NCBI GenBank assembly: GCA_025362765.1
Contig: JANYFI010000747.1
Coordinates: forward strand, 1 to 7,782
Direction: 5' to 3'
Length of the DNA stretch: 7,782 nt
Source: Ferruginibacter sp.
Lineage (GTDB): Bacteria; Bacteroidota; Bacteroidia; Chitinophagales; Chitinophagaceae
Below the pieces are notes generated by a model that was not told the DNA's origin, ran no database searches, and was given only the letters and a program-made list of their open reading frames with translations. Position numbers and translations under genes: made by a program. This document shows, one piece after another, positions 1 through 7,458 of the stretch. Positions within the stretch are counted from its first letter, which is position 1. Every line of letters begins with the position of its first letter.

Positions 1-1
1 C

Positions 2-730
2 GATGATTGCGATATGATAGAAGTGGCGAGGAGCCGGGCTTTTTTGGTTAAGAAAGATATTTTTCGCAACCTGATGTGGTATACAATGCCCGACAGCAAC
101 AAACAATATCCTCTTACAATTGAAAGAGTAAAAAAGATAAAAGCATTAAACCAGCAAGGCATTAGGCCGGAAGAACTTGAATCAGTTGAAGTGGTAAGCA
201 AAAAGCCCGTAGAAGTAGAGCCAACTTATGCGGATGTTGTTGGCCAGATCAGCTTGAAAAGTCTTGAAAAAACAAGCCGGAAACGAAGAGATATCGAACG
301 GGGTAACCAGCAACAAAGGCCACCTCAAAACCGGAATAATCAGCAACAACCTGATAACAGAAATCAAAACAAGCCACCACAAAACCGTGATGGCAGAGGC
401 CCTCAGGCAGGAAGAGAAGGACAGGCGCCTCAACAAAACAGGGAAGATAACCGCAATAACCAGCAACAGCGGGGCAACCAGCAACAGCGACCTCCACAAA
501 AAAGAGAAGGTCACGACAATCAAAGAACCGGCCAGCCGGACAGGCCAGCCCAACAACGGCCTCCCCAAAACCGCAATGAGCAACGCCCGCAGCAAAAACG
601 CGAAGGACAGGGACAGCGACCGCCAAACCAACGCGGCAGTCAGCAACAACGACCTCCGCAAAAACAGGATAACAGGCCACAACCTGGACCAGACCAGCCT
701 GCCGGCAATAAAGATGAAAAAAATAATTAA
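2..730 (+). CDS. ricT: RicT-like PSP1-family protein, C-terminal part (5' end outside the window)
   Basis: The frame is open from base 2 (D-D-C-D before the first visible Met at 14), so the start and the PSP1 core lie upstream and only about 242 codons are visible. Visible residues 1-55 (counted from the Met at 14) carry blocks that I recognise from the C-terminal end of Bacteroidota RicT/PSP1 proteins: an A-R-S-R-A-F-L-V-K-K-D-I-F segment, N-L-M-W-Y, a Y-P-L-T-I-E-R-V-K helix and G-I-R-P-E-E-L. RicT (YaaT) is known in Bacillus as part of an iron-sulfur complex affecting RNA processing and development; its role in Bacteroidota is less clear. From about residue 97 the protein becomes a low-complexity Q/N/R/P/G tail to the stop. 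That tail has almost no hydrophobic or aromatic residues and is probably disordered. The gene ends with its own terminator. The family call is fairly secure; the function in this organism is inference. Confidence 0.82.
   Translation, partial: DDCDMIEVARSRAFLVKKDIFRNLMWYTMPDSNKQYPLTIERVKKIKALNQQGIRPEELESVEVVSKKPVEVEPTYADVVGQISLKSLEKTSRKRRDIERGNQQQRPPQNRNNQQQPDNRNQNKPPQNRDGRGPQAGREGQAPQQNREDNRNNQQQRGNQQQRPPQKREGHDNQRTGQPDRPAQQRPPQNRNEQRPQQKREGQGQRPPNQRGSQQQRPPQKQDNRPQPGPDQPAGNKDEKNN
302..727 (+). repeat. Imperfect coding repeats encoding a Q/N/R/P-rich basic tail
   Basis: The last 140 or so codons of the RicT-like gene are built from degenerate units around QQQRPPQNR and QQQRPPQKREG. RPPQ appears four times, with KPPQ, RPPN and RPQQ variants between. 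At DNA level, cagcaac/cagcaaca and cctccacaaaa/cctcaaaac-type words recur. Charge is dominated by R and K, with scattered D and E. The composition keeps other frames free of stops, which explains the long spurious open frames on both strands here. The tail could bind RNA or another polyanion, but nothing in the sequence proves this. Confidence 0.75.
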
Positions 731-742
731 TTAATAAACAAC

Positions 743-777
743 AACGTCGGGTATTTACACCTGGCGTTTTTATTTTT
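743..777 (+). terminator. Intrinsic terminator after the RicT-like gene
   Basis: AACGTCGGGT (743-752) pairs with ACCTGGCGTT (759-768) over 10 base pairs including two G-U wobbles. The loop is ATTTAC, and the stem is followed by T-rich sequence to 777. It lies 12 bases past the stop codon at 728-730, in the right place to end the upstream transcript and separate it from gldA. Confidence 0.8.
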
Positions 778-778
778 G
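771..778 (+). promoter_or_regulatory. Possible Bacteroidota -7 promoter element for gldA
   Basis: TATTTTTG matches the Bacteroidota -7 consensus TAnnTTTG exactly and lies 16 bases before the gldA start at 795, which would give a very short leader. It overlaps the T-tract of the terminator at 743-777, so the match could come from that T-run alone. I see no convincing TTG-type -33 element at the usual distance, so the call is weak. Confidence 0.3.
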
Positions 779-794
779 CATAATATATTCACTC

Positions 795-1706
795 ATGTCG
801 ATTAAGGTAGTCAATTTGTTAAAAAATTACGGGGCCCAAAAGGCAGTCAACAATATTTCATTTAGCGTTGATAAAGGGGAAATTGTTGGTTTTTTAGGCC
901 CGAATGGAGCAGGCAAAAGCACTACCATGAAAATGATTACCGGCTACATTGCATGTGATGGCGGCGAAGTGGAAGTTTGCAATGAAAAAGTAAGCACAGA
1001 TACTTTACAAACCAAAAGAAAAATTGGCTACCTGCCTGAAGCCAATCCCTTATATTTTGATATGTATGTTCGGGAGTATCTTGAATTTGTTGCGGGTATT
1101 CACCAGGTTAAAAATTCAAAGACTGCCATAGAGGAAACCATTGCTACTGTTGGCCTTACATTGGAAGCCAATAAAAAAATAGGGCAACTGAGTAAAGGAT
1201 ATAAGCAACGGGTGGGGCTTGCCGCAGCGTTGATACACAATCCCGAAGTGCTGATACTGGATGAACCCACATCGGGACTTGATCCTAACCAGATTGTGGA
1301 AATACGGGAAGTAATTAAAAAATTAGGGAAAGATAAAACGGTTCTCTTCTCTTCACATATTTTACAGGAAGTACAGGCTATCTGCGATCGCGTTATCATT
1401 ATCAACCGGGGAAATATAGTGGCAGATGATACACTTAGCAATCTTCAAAAAGGAAAAGACAATGAGCACATTGTGTTGATACAATTTAAAGAAAAGGTGG
1501 CCTTGGAAACATTAAAACAATTGGCACGAATCGACGATATTATAGACGTAGATGGCAGCTCTTATAAAATTCACACTACGCATCCTGAAAGCATCCGAAA
1601 GCAATTAATAGAATTGAGTTTGAAAAACAACCTTAACATTGTTTCTTTGCAAAGTGAAAGCAACAGCCTGGAAGCAATATTTAAAAGTTTAACAGCAGCT
1701 AAATAA
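795..1706 (+). CDS. gldA: GldA-type ABC transporter ATP-binding protein
   Basis: This cytoplasmic ATPase subunit of an ABC-2 type exporter has 303 residues. Walker A is GPNGAGKST (residues 35-43), the signature is LSKGYKQRV (132-140), Walker B is VLILDEP (152-158), the D-loop is SGLDP (160-164) and the H-loop histidine is H188. The Q-loop position reads YLPEANPLY, with E82 where many ABC proteins have Gln. After about residue 220 comes a non-conserved C-terminal domain, as in GldA and related CcmA-like ATPases of about 300 aa. In Flavobacterium johnsoniae, GldA works with the membrane proteins GldF and GldG and is needed for gliding. No gldF or gldG lies within this window, so the membrane partner must be encoded elsewhere. 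The ATG at 795 is supported by the usual start of the ABC domain (MSIKVVNLLKNYG). The gene lies 39 bases upstream of eno and may be cotranscribed with it. The ABC ATPase call is certain; the GldA assignment is strong but made by resemblance. Confidence 0.88.
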   Translation: MSIKVVNLLKNYGAQKAVNNISFSVDKGEIVGFLGPNGAGKSTTMKMITGYIACDGGEVEVCNEKVSTDTLQTKRKIGYLPEANPLYFDMYVREYLEFVAGIHQVKNSKTAIEETIATVGLTLEANKKIGQLSKGYKQRVGLAAALIHNPEVLILDEPTSGLDPNQIVEIREVIKKLGKDKTVLFSSHILQEVQAICDRVIIINRGNIVADDTLSNLQKGKDNEHIVLIQFKEKVALETLKQLARIDDIIDVDGSSYKIHTTHPESIRKQLIELSLKNNLNIVSLQSESNSLEAIFKSLTAAK

Positions 1707-3035
<1,329 letters not shown>

Positions 3036-3038
3036 GAG

Positions 3039-3126
3039 TTGTTGATTGACAGTTGACAGATGATTGTAGCGTTTTATAGAAACTATCGCCTGTCAACTAT
3101 CAACTGCCAACTAACGCTATCAACAA
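3039..3126 (+). repeat. Seven-base repeat array in opposing orientations, able to form alternative hairpins
   Basis: Between eno and the FtsB-like gene, seven-base units run in phase: TTGTTGA, TTGACAG, TTGACAG (3039-3059), then in inverse orientation CTGTCAA, CTATCAA, CTGCCAA (3090-3110). Arms 3046-3059 and 3090-3103 pair at 13 of 14 positions around a 30-nt loop, which itself holds ATAG-AAA-CTAT (3076-3086). Two further pairings compete: TAGCGTT (3067-3073) with AACGCTA (3113-3119), and TTGTTGAT (3039-3046) with ATCAACAA (3119-3126), directly before the ATG at 3128. No T-tract follows the arms, so it is not a standard terminator. I have an impression that TTGACAG-type intergenic repeats recur in Bacteroidota genomes, but this is recollection only. 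Confidence 0.75.
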
Positions 3127-3127
3127 T

Positions 3128-3436
3128 ATGAAATTGCTAACACACATCCCTTCCTGGTTAAAAAATAAATACGTTCTTGCGGTAGTATTTTTTATTGTGT
3201 GGATGTTTTTTTTCGATCCTAAAGACTGGGGCGTAGCATTTGACAAAAACGCAAAATTGAAAGCGTTGCAGCAAACTGAAGATCACCTTACGGCTGTTAT
3301 AAAAGATACAAAACAAGAGCTGGAGCAGTTAAAAACAAATGCCGGGACTATCGAAAAGTATGCCCGGGAAAAATACCTGATGAAGAAAGACAACGAAGAT
3401 TTATTTATTGTCACATCTGTTCCCTCCGTTAAATAA
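3128..3436 (+). CDS. Septum formation initiator family protein (FtsB/DivIC type)
   Basis: This is a 102-residue bitopic inner-membrane protein with the FtsB/DivIC layout. A short cytoplasmic N-terminus leads to one transmembrane segment (about residues 14-29, rich in V, F, I and W). A periplasmic coiled coil follows (about 38-72, with heptad-like L, I and V), and then the typical closing motif EKYAREKYLMKKDNEDLFIV (76-95). Proteins of this family join FtsL and FtsQ in the divisome and help activate septal wall synthesis. The gene follows eno, an adjacency also known in Proteobacteria (eno-ftsB), which supports the assignment. Length is normal for the family. FtsL can look similar, but the E-K-x-A-R-E-K-Y-x-M-K-K pattern favours FtsB/DivIC. 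Its leader contains the heptamer hairpin described at 3039-3126. Confidence 0.88.
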   Translation: MKLLTHIPSWLKNKYVLAVVFFIVWMFFFDPKDWGVAFDKNAKLKALQQTEDHLTAVIKDTKQELEQLKTNAGTIEKYAREKYLMKKDNEDLFIVTSVPSVK

Positions 3437-3526
3437 TCAATAATCCTGTACAATAATGATTACCAATGGTCGTTTATGACTATGGATATTGATATTTAAT
3501 TTTTTAAACAAGCTATTAATTTGCCT

Positions 3527-3766
3527 ATGCACAGTTTTACACCTGAGGAGCTCATACAGTATGTATACAATGAGACTTCTACACAAAAATCGGCAGCTAT
3601 CAAGGCTGCACTGGAGGCAGACTGGACTCTTCGTGACCAATACGAAGAAATACTATCTGCTCAGCAAAGCCTTGAGAAAGTAACTTTTTCTCCCCGCAAA
3701 AAAGCAATTGACAATATTTTGGCATACGCCGAAAAATCTGTTACACTTGCTACTACCGAGGTTTAA
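3527..3766 (+). CDS. Conserved-looking 79-aa protein of unknown function
   Basis: I cannot name this protein. The ATG at 3527 gives MHSFTPEELIQYVYNETS and so on, 79 residues; an in-frame TTG two codons upstream (3521) is a less likely start. It is predicted to be soluble and mostly helical, with no signal peptide, no membrane segment and no cysteines. The opening FTPEELIQYVYNETS followed by a helix with AAIKAALEADW resembles the N-terminal end of anti-sigma-factor-like proteins, where a short helical region precedes a membrane segment. However, the Cys/His zinc-binding residues and the membrane segment are both missing. Residues 52-70 (VTFSPRKKAIDNILAYAEK) form a basic then amphipathic helix. 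Coding use matches its neighbours and a strong terminator follows, so it looks like a real gene. I recall similar short proteins in Chitinophagaceae, but that needs a search. Confidence 0.72.
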   Translation: MHSFTPEELIQYVYNETSTQKSAAIKAALEADWTLRDQYEEILSAQQSLEKVTFSPRKKAIDNILAYAEKSVTLATTEV

Positions 3767-3793
3767 GTTTCCCTGATTTTTTTATATAATTTC

Positions 3794-3820
3794 GTCCCGT
3801 TTAATACGGGACTTTTTTTT
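3794..3820 (+). terminator. Intrinsic terminator directly touching the nth start codon
   Basis: GTCCCGT (3794-3800) and ACGGGAC (3806-3812) form a perfect seven-base-pair stem with loop TTAAT, followed by eight T residues (3813-3820). It lies 27 bases beyond the stop of the 79-aa gene, which it should terminate. The T-tract ends at the base immediately before the ATG of nth at 3821, an unusual arrangement (see findings). Confidence 0.9.
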
Positions 3821-4471
3821 ATGACTAAACAACAACGATACCAGTTTGTAATTGACTATTTTACAGTTCATGCACCAGACGCTGCAACAGAATTATTGTA
3901 TAACAGTCCTTATCAGCTATTGGTGGCAGTTATCCTGTCTGCCCAGTGCACTGACAAAAGAGTAAATATTACTACACCCGCTATTTTCAAACAGTATCCC
4001 AGGGTAAAAGACCTTGCTGTAGCAGATTTTGATGACCTGTTTTTGCTTATCAAAAGCATTTCTTATCCAAATAACAAAGCAAAACACCTGATTGGAATGG
4101 CAAATATGGTAATTGAAAAATTTGAAGGTAACATACCAATGACTGTAGCCGAACTAATGTTGTTGCCGGGCGTGGGTAGAAAAACAGCCAATGTAATAAC
4201 CTCTGTAATTGACGATCAGCCAAACATGGCTGTGGATACACATGTATTCAGGGTAAGTGCACGCCTCGGGTTAACAACAAATGCCACCACACCACTTACG
4301 GCAGAAAAACAACTGATAAAATTTTTTCCTGAAAATTATATTTTTAGGGCACATCATTGGCTTATATTGCATGGAAGGTATATTTGCACGGCGAGAAGTC
4401 CAAAATGCACAGATTGTGGCCTGAAAACTATTTGCAAATATTACCATAGTATCAAAAGCAGTAAAATATAA
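3821..4471 (+). CDS. nth: Endonuclease III (DNA glycosylase/AP lyase)
   Basis: Nth removes oxidised pyrimidines from DNA and cleaves the abasic site in base-excision repair. The 216 residues match the family length. The helix-hairpin-helix motif is LPGVGRKTANVI (115-126) with catalytic lysine K121, and the catalytic aspartate is D139 in AVDTHVFRV. The [4Fe-4S] cluster ligands are C189, C196, C199 and C205, in the standard C-X6-C-X2-C-X5-C spacing. LLVAVILSAQCTDKRVN (33-49) is also typical. The start at 3821 fits the usual N-terminus (MTKQQRYQFVIDYF), although it leaves no leader after the terminator at 3794-3820. The next gene follows after 82 bases. All active-site and cluster residues are present, so it should be active. 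Confidence 0.97.
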   Translation: MTKQQRYQFVIDYFTVHAPDAATELLYNSPYQLLVAVILSAQCTDKRVNITTPAIFKQYPRVKDLAVADFDDLFLLIKSISYPNNKAKHLIGMANMVIEKFEGNIPMTVAELMLLPGVGRKTANVITSVIDDQPNMAVDTHVFRVSARLGLTTNATTPLTAEKQLIKFFPENYIFRAHHWLILHGRYICTARSPKCTDCGLKTICKYYHSIKSSKI

Positions 4472-4485
4472 GATAGGTGATAACC

Positions 4486-4508
4486 GTTCTATATTAGAAC
4501 TTTGTTTT
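4486..4508 (+). terminator. Weak hairpin with T-rich tail after nth
   Basis: GTTCTA (4486-4491) and TAGAAC (4495-4500) form a perfect six-base-pair stem around TAT, followed by TTTGTTTT. It lies 14 bases past the nth stop. The stem is short and AT-rich, so it may be only a weak terminator, or a dyad binding site upstream of the outer-membrane gene. Confidence 0.45.
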
Positions 4509-4553
4509 GATTAAAGAATAGTATTTAAATTATATATCGTCATTTAAAGTTGA

Positions 4554-5486
4554 ATGAAAAAAATTACATTTCTAACTGTTACTATACTCCTGTTCCTGAT
4601 GCCACTGCAAAGGGCATTTGCGCAATATTATTTTTACGACAACAATCACTACAATCCTGACATTATGTTTGAATTTGGCGCCTCTGTTGGCGCTATGAAT
4701 TGTCTTACAGACGTAGGAGGCAGAAAAGGACTAGGCAAACGGTTCGTAAAAGATTTAAATCTTGGAAACAACCAATTAAACGGCAGTATATATTTTACGA
4801 CAACATATAAGGAAGCTGTTGCCTTGAGAATTGAAGGTACCTTCGGTAATGTAAAAGCGTATGACAGTATTTTAAAGGCTGTTCAGGAAACAACGCCTCG
4901 GTATAACCGAAATTTAAGTTTTAGTTCTAAAATATCCGAAATTTCTATTGTCGGTGAATTTTACCCCATGTTCATATTTATCAACTGGGCAGAACGTGAT
5001 GACGATCCGCCGTCGTTTTCACCTTACCTTTTGGCAGGTGTTGGTTATTATTCATTCAATCCTCAAACAATTTTAAACGGCCGAACAGTGGACTTGCAAC
5101 CGCTTAGCACTGAAGGACAGGGCTTTACAGAATATCCAGACAGGCAGCCCTATAAATTAAAGCAGATCAATTTCCCTGTGGGTATTGGAATGAAATATGA
5201 ATTGTCTTCCAATTTTAATCTTCGGGCTGAATTTATGTACCGGATTTTAACAACAGACTACCTGGATGATCTTAGTACACGCTATGTTAGTCCTTCGTTA
5301 TTTTCGAAATATTTTAGCGGTAACCAACTTGCCGATGCGCTGGCATTGAGTGACAGAAGATTTAGTGATCCCAAATACCCAAGAAATCCCGCTGGTGGCC
5401 AGATAAGAGGAAACCCTAAGAACAATGACGCCTATTTCAGCTTTAATTTAAAACTGGGTATTTTATTTGGAAGAAAAAGGTTGTAA
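4554..5486 (+). CDS. Probable outer-membrane beta-barrel protein, function unknown
   Basis: This protein of 310 residues has a clear Sec signal peptide: MKK, a hydrophobic stretch of residues 5-17, and a cleavage site after AFA at residue 23, leaving Q24 first. The mature part alternates polar and aromatic or hydrophobic residues in barrel-like strands, for example MFEFGASVGAMN, GSIYFTTTY, AVALRIEGTFG, SPYLLAGVGYYSF, INFPVGIGMKYEL and FNLRAEFMYRIL. The final strand, YFSFNLKLGILFGRKRL, is a typical Bacteroidota porin-like ending. A segment around 45-70 (NCLTDVGGRKGLGKRFVKDL) looks like a conserved family mark that I recall from uncharacterised Chitinophagaceae proteins. Two acidic/proline loops (WAERDDDPPSF near 144-154, and the P/R/N-rich stretch near 272-290) would be extracellular or periplasmic. 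The barrel call is inference from strand pattern and termini; substrate and role are unknown. The gene converges on the acyl-CoA synthetase, with 25 bases between stop codons. Confidence 0.75.
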   Translation: MKKITFLTVTILLFLMPLQRAFAQYYFYDNNHYNPDIMFEFGASVGAMNCLTDVGGRKGLGKRFVKDLNLGNNQLNGSIYFTTTYKEAVALRIEGTFGNVKAYDSILKAVQETTPRYNRNLSFSSKISEISIVGEFYPMFIFINWAERDDDPPSFSPYLLAGVGYYSFNPQTILNGRTVDLQPLSTEGQGFTEYPDRQPYKLKQINFPVGIGMKYELSSNFNLRAEFMYRILTTDYLDDLSTRYVSPSLFSKYFSGNQLADALALSDRRFSDPKYPRNPAGGQIRGNPKNNDAYFSFNLKLGILFGRKRL

Positions 5487-5511
5487 GGTTCAACAATATT
5501 ATACTCGTTCG

Positions 5512-7299
5512 TTACCTGTAAATCCGCTCAATAGCATCTTTATATTTTTCCATAATAACCTTTCGCTTCAGTTTTAACGTAGGGGTAAGTTCTCCGCTGT
5601 CGATGGTCCATTCATTGGGCAATAGCTCAAATCTTTTCACCTGCTCAACATGGTTAAAAAATTCATTGAAACTATCTATCAGTTTGCGGTACAACTCCAA
5701 CACCCGGGGATGATGAATAATTTCTTCATTAGTAGTAAAACTTATATTCTGCTGGCGCATCCATTCTTTTAAATTTGGTATTGAAGGAACAATTAACGCC
5801 CCGACAAATTTCTGCTCCGATCCTACTATCATCATCTGCTCAATAAATGGCGACTCCTTCATTTTATTTTCAATCGGCTGTGGCGCCACATATTTACCCC
5901 CGCTGGTTTTAAATAATTCCTTTTTTCGGTCCGTAATTTTCAAAAACTTATCCTCTTCAAAAACACCGATGTCTCCTGTATGCAACCAGCCGTCAATGAT
6001 GGTTTCAGCGGTTAAATCAGGGCGTTTGTAATAACCCATCATCACACTTGGCCCCTTTACACAGATTTCTCCATCTGCCTCTAATTTAACTTCCTGCCCC
6101 TGTATTACAGGGCCAACGGTGCCAAATTTTGTTCCTTCCTTGCGCTGGCAGTTTACACTAATAACCGGGCTATTTTCTGTTGGCCCATACCCTTCATAAA
6201 TAGGAATTTTTGCCGCAGTAAAAATCCTGATTAGCCTTACCTGGCAGGCGGCACCACCTGTTATTATAAAATCAATTTTATTTCCGAGTCCTTCTCTCCA
6301 CTTATTAAAAATTACTTTATTGGCAAGAGCAAGTTGCATATTATACCATACGCCCATATCTTTTCTGTTGTCGTAGTCATTGCCCAGGGCAACTGCCCAA
6401 TCAAATAGCTTTCGTTTAATTCCTTTGAGTTCTGCACCCTTGGACATGATTTTTTCATACACTTTTTCAAGCAACCGGGGAACGGTGCAAAACAAGCTTG
6501 GTTGTACTTCTTTTAAGTTTTCTGCAATGGTGTCAAGGCTTTCAGCATAATAAATGGAGATGCCGCTATCAATATAAATATAAGAAACCATTCTCTCGAA
6601 AATATGGTTGAGAGGTAAAAAACTCAACGCTTTCGAAGTGATACTATCTTCAAAAGGAAATGTATATTTAGAATTTAACACATTGCTTACAATGTTTCGG
6701 TGGCTTAACATAACACCTTTTGGAATACCGGTTGTACCTGAGGTATAAATAATTGTAGCGCAGTGCTCCGCAAGAATAGACTGCTTAATTTGATCTAAAG
6801 CAGACGAAACAACGTCTTCAGGCGATACAAGAATTTCTTTCCAATAGTCCACTCCGGTAAGTTGGTCAAAACTATATACGTTTTTCAAAGTGGCTACCTT
6901 GCCGCGTATGCTGCTTACTTTTGACAAAATATCTTCCCCGCTTATAAAGGCCAGTTTTACAGTGGCATCATTGAAAATAAATTCCAGTTCGTTAATATTG
7001 GTAGTGGGATAAATCGGGCAAAGCGCCGCTCCTATTTGCTGACAGGCTAAATCGAGTATCAGCCATTCAGGCCTGTTTTTACTGACCAGCGCAATTTTAT
7101 CCTGATTTTCGATGGTCATGTCATGGCCTCCAATGCCCAGATTGAGTAGCCCAACACTCAGCTGGTCAACGAGTTTTTTTACCTCAGATGTGCTAAATAA
7201 TTTCCAGTGGCCGTCTTCTTTTCCGGCCAGCATATCTTCCTTTGGAAAATGATCTAACTGGTACTGCAAAAAATCAAATATTCTGGACTGTTCGTTCAT
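5512..7299 (-). CDS. Long-chain fatty acid-CoA ligase (AMP-forming)
   Basis: This enzyme activates fatty acids to acyl-CoA through an acyl-adenylate, for beta-oxidation or lipid synthesis. It belongs to the ANL adenylate-forming superfamily and resembles the bacterial FadD15/FAA1-like group. Counting from the ATG at 7299 (595 residues), motifs run in the expected order. They are the phosphate loop YTSGTTGIPKG (185-195), PLNHIFERM (229-237), YGPTE (371-375), LHTGDIG (439-445) with ribose-binding D443, TDRKKELFKTSGGKY (456-470), and the C-terminal TPTLKLKR with probable catalytic lysine K576. An in-frame TTG two codons upstream (7305) is possible, but the ATG is preferred. There is no signal peptide or membrane segment, so it is cytosolic or membrane-peripheral. 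It is on the minus strand, 159 bases downstream of the unnamed gene at 7459-7770. No fatty-acid oxidation partners lie in the window. The exact chain-length preference cannot be read from sequence. Confidence 0.95.
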   Translation of the reverse strand: MNEQSRIFDFLQYQLDHFPKEDMLAGKEDGHWKLFSTSEVKKLVDQLSVGLLNLGIGGHDMTIENQDKIALVSKNRPEWLILDLACQQIGAALCPIYPTTNINELEFIFNDATVKLAFISGEDILSKVSSIRGKVATLKNVYSFDQLTGVDYWKEILVSPEDVVSSALDQIKQSILAEHCATIIYTSGTTGIPKGVMLSHRNIVSNVLNSKYTFPFEDSITSKALSFLPLNHIFERMVSYIYIDSGISIYYAESLDTIAENLKEVQPSLFCTVPRLLEKVYEKIMSKGAELKGIKRKLFDWAVALGNDYDNRKDMGVWYNMQLALANKVIFNKWREGLGNKIDFIITGGAACQVRLIRIFTAAKIPIYEGYGPTENSPVISVNCQRKEGTKFGTVGPVIQGQEVKLEADGEICVKGPSVMMGYYKRPDLTAETIIDGWLHTGDIGVFEEDKFLKITDRKKELFKTSGGKYVAPQPIENKMKESPFIEQMMIVGSEQKFVGALIVPSIPNLKEWMRQQNISFTTNEEIIHHPRVLELYRKLIDSFNEFFNHVEQVKRFELLPNEWTIDSGELTPTLKLKRKVIMEKYKDAIERIYR

Positions 7300-7458
7300 A
7301 TGCAATCGTTAACTGTAATGGAAAGGTAATTCACTGTTTTTGTAACATTCATATTTTATACCTGTTTCAACGTTTGTTGCCTGTTGCTGATGCGCAAAAA
7401 TTAACTGAAAACTAAGATAACTAAAATTTACTACTGCTGTACGTACAACGCAATAAAT

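Noticed and set aside
182..682. Long open frames on the minus strand (and a second plus-strand frame at 264-734) over the RicT tail
   Set aside because: They arise from the stop-poor Q/N/R/P-coding repeats. Their proteins have implausible composition (long Leu/Val/Arg runs) and no motifs, while the plus-strand frame continues a recognisable protein.
3437..3683. Alternative open frames at 3437-3640 (minus) and 3489-3683 (plus)
   Set aside because: They overlap the 79-aa gene in other frames and show no conserved features. The 79-aa frame has better composition and a terminator in the right place.
4501..4553. Possible promoter for the barrel gene (TTTTG near 4505, AT-rich stretch near 4531)
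   Set aside because: The downstream part matches TAnnTTTG poorly, and the region is AT-rich enough for such partial matches by chance.
7438..7447. Ten-base palindrome TGTACGTACA in the gap before the acyl-CoA ligase gene, considered as an operator
   Set aside because: A ten-base perfect palindrome is expected several times by chance in a window this size, and there is no second copy or regulator gene to support it. The rest of the 7300-7458 gap shows no clear promoter or terminator.
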